Below are positions 5,642-5,678 of a stretch of DNA of 5,678 nt, one piece after another. Numbering within the stretch: position 1 is the stretch's first letter; each line of letters starts with the position of its first letter. Both the position numbers and the translations under genes were made by a program. The stretch is from an uncultured Pseudomonadota bacterium (GTDB lineage Bacteria; Pseudomonadota; Gammaproteobacteria; Methylococcales; Methylomonadaceae). The stretch lies in contig CAIUWU010000316.1 in the NCBI GenBank assembly GCA_903902945.1, forward strand, positions 1-5,678. The letters are read 5' to 3'. A model generated the notes under the pieces. The model was not told the DNA's origin, searched no databases, and saw nothing but the letters and a program-made list of their open reading frames with translations.

Positions 5642-5678
5642 GTCTTTTTAAGAATCAGCTCCAGTACCAGCTTGCTGC
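5638..5678 (-). CDS. Possible C-terminal end of an unidentified minus-strand gene (partial)
   Basis: Reading in from the right edge on the minus strand gives SKLVLELILKKT and then a TAA whose complement is at 5638-5640. This stop overlaps the TAG of the Hsp70 gene (5639-5641) by two bases, a common arrangement for convergent genes. CTG and GAG codons resemble those of neighbouring genes. Only 12 codons are visible, too few to identify a product, and an open stretch of this length is weak evidence. Confidence 0.3.
   Translation of the reverse strand, partial: SKLVLELILKKT

Overview
This 5.7 kb window looks like ordinary chromosomal DNA from a gammaproteobacterium. SurE, Pcm and the Smr protein all resemble gammaproteobacterial versions, and surE-pcm is a typical gammaproteobacterial pair. 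The mix of moderate-GC housekeeping genes and a small periplasmic cytochrome c would suit a methylotroph or methanotroph of the Methylococcales, but that placement is an inference and not shown by the sequence. I see no insertion sequence, phage gene, CRISPR array or RNA gene.

Layout. The window opens with the last 58 codons of argG (+ strand). A hairpin with a U-tract on both sides follows, and it can end transcription from argG and from the facing cytochrome gene. Next come two minus-strand genes: a small exported c-type cytochrome, and upstream of it an Smr-domain protein. They are separated by 143 bases that hold two well-formed sigma70-type promoters for the cytochrome. The Smr gene is divergent from surE, with only 64 bases between their starts. 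surE (nucleotidase) and pcm (isoaspartyl methyltransferase) form a tight plus-strand pair. After 76 bases comes a large gene for an atypical Hsp70-family protein of 912 residues, whose C-terminal third has no counterpart in DnaK. Its stop codon overlaps the apparent stop of a minus-strand reading frame that enters from the right edge.

How the genes relate. SurE and Pcm are linked to stress and stationary phase survival (nucleotide turnover and repair of aged proteins). The Smr protein belongs to a nuclease family with members that act on RNA at collided ribosomes. The Hsp70 protein should act on folding or remodelling of clients. The right half therefore reads as a maintenance and quality-control neighbourhood, although shared regulation is not shown. 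In many gammaproteobacteria surE-pcm is followed by nlpD and rpoS; here the Hsp70 gene takes that place.

Three starts were chosen inside longer open frames: surE at 1410, pcm at 2191 and the Smr gene at a GTG at 1345. No wholly new system is evident. The least understood part is the C-terminal region of the Hsp70-like protein.
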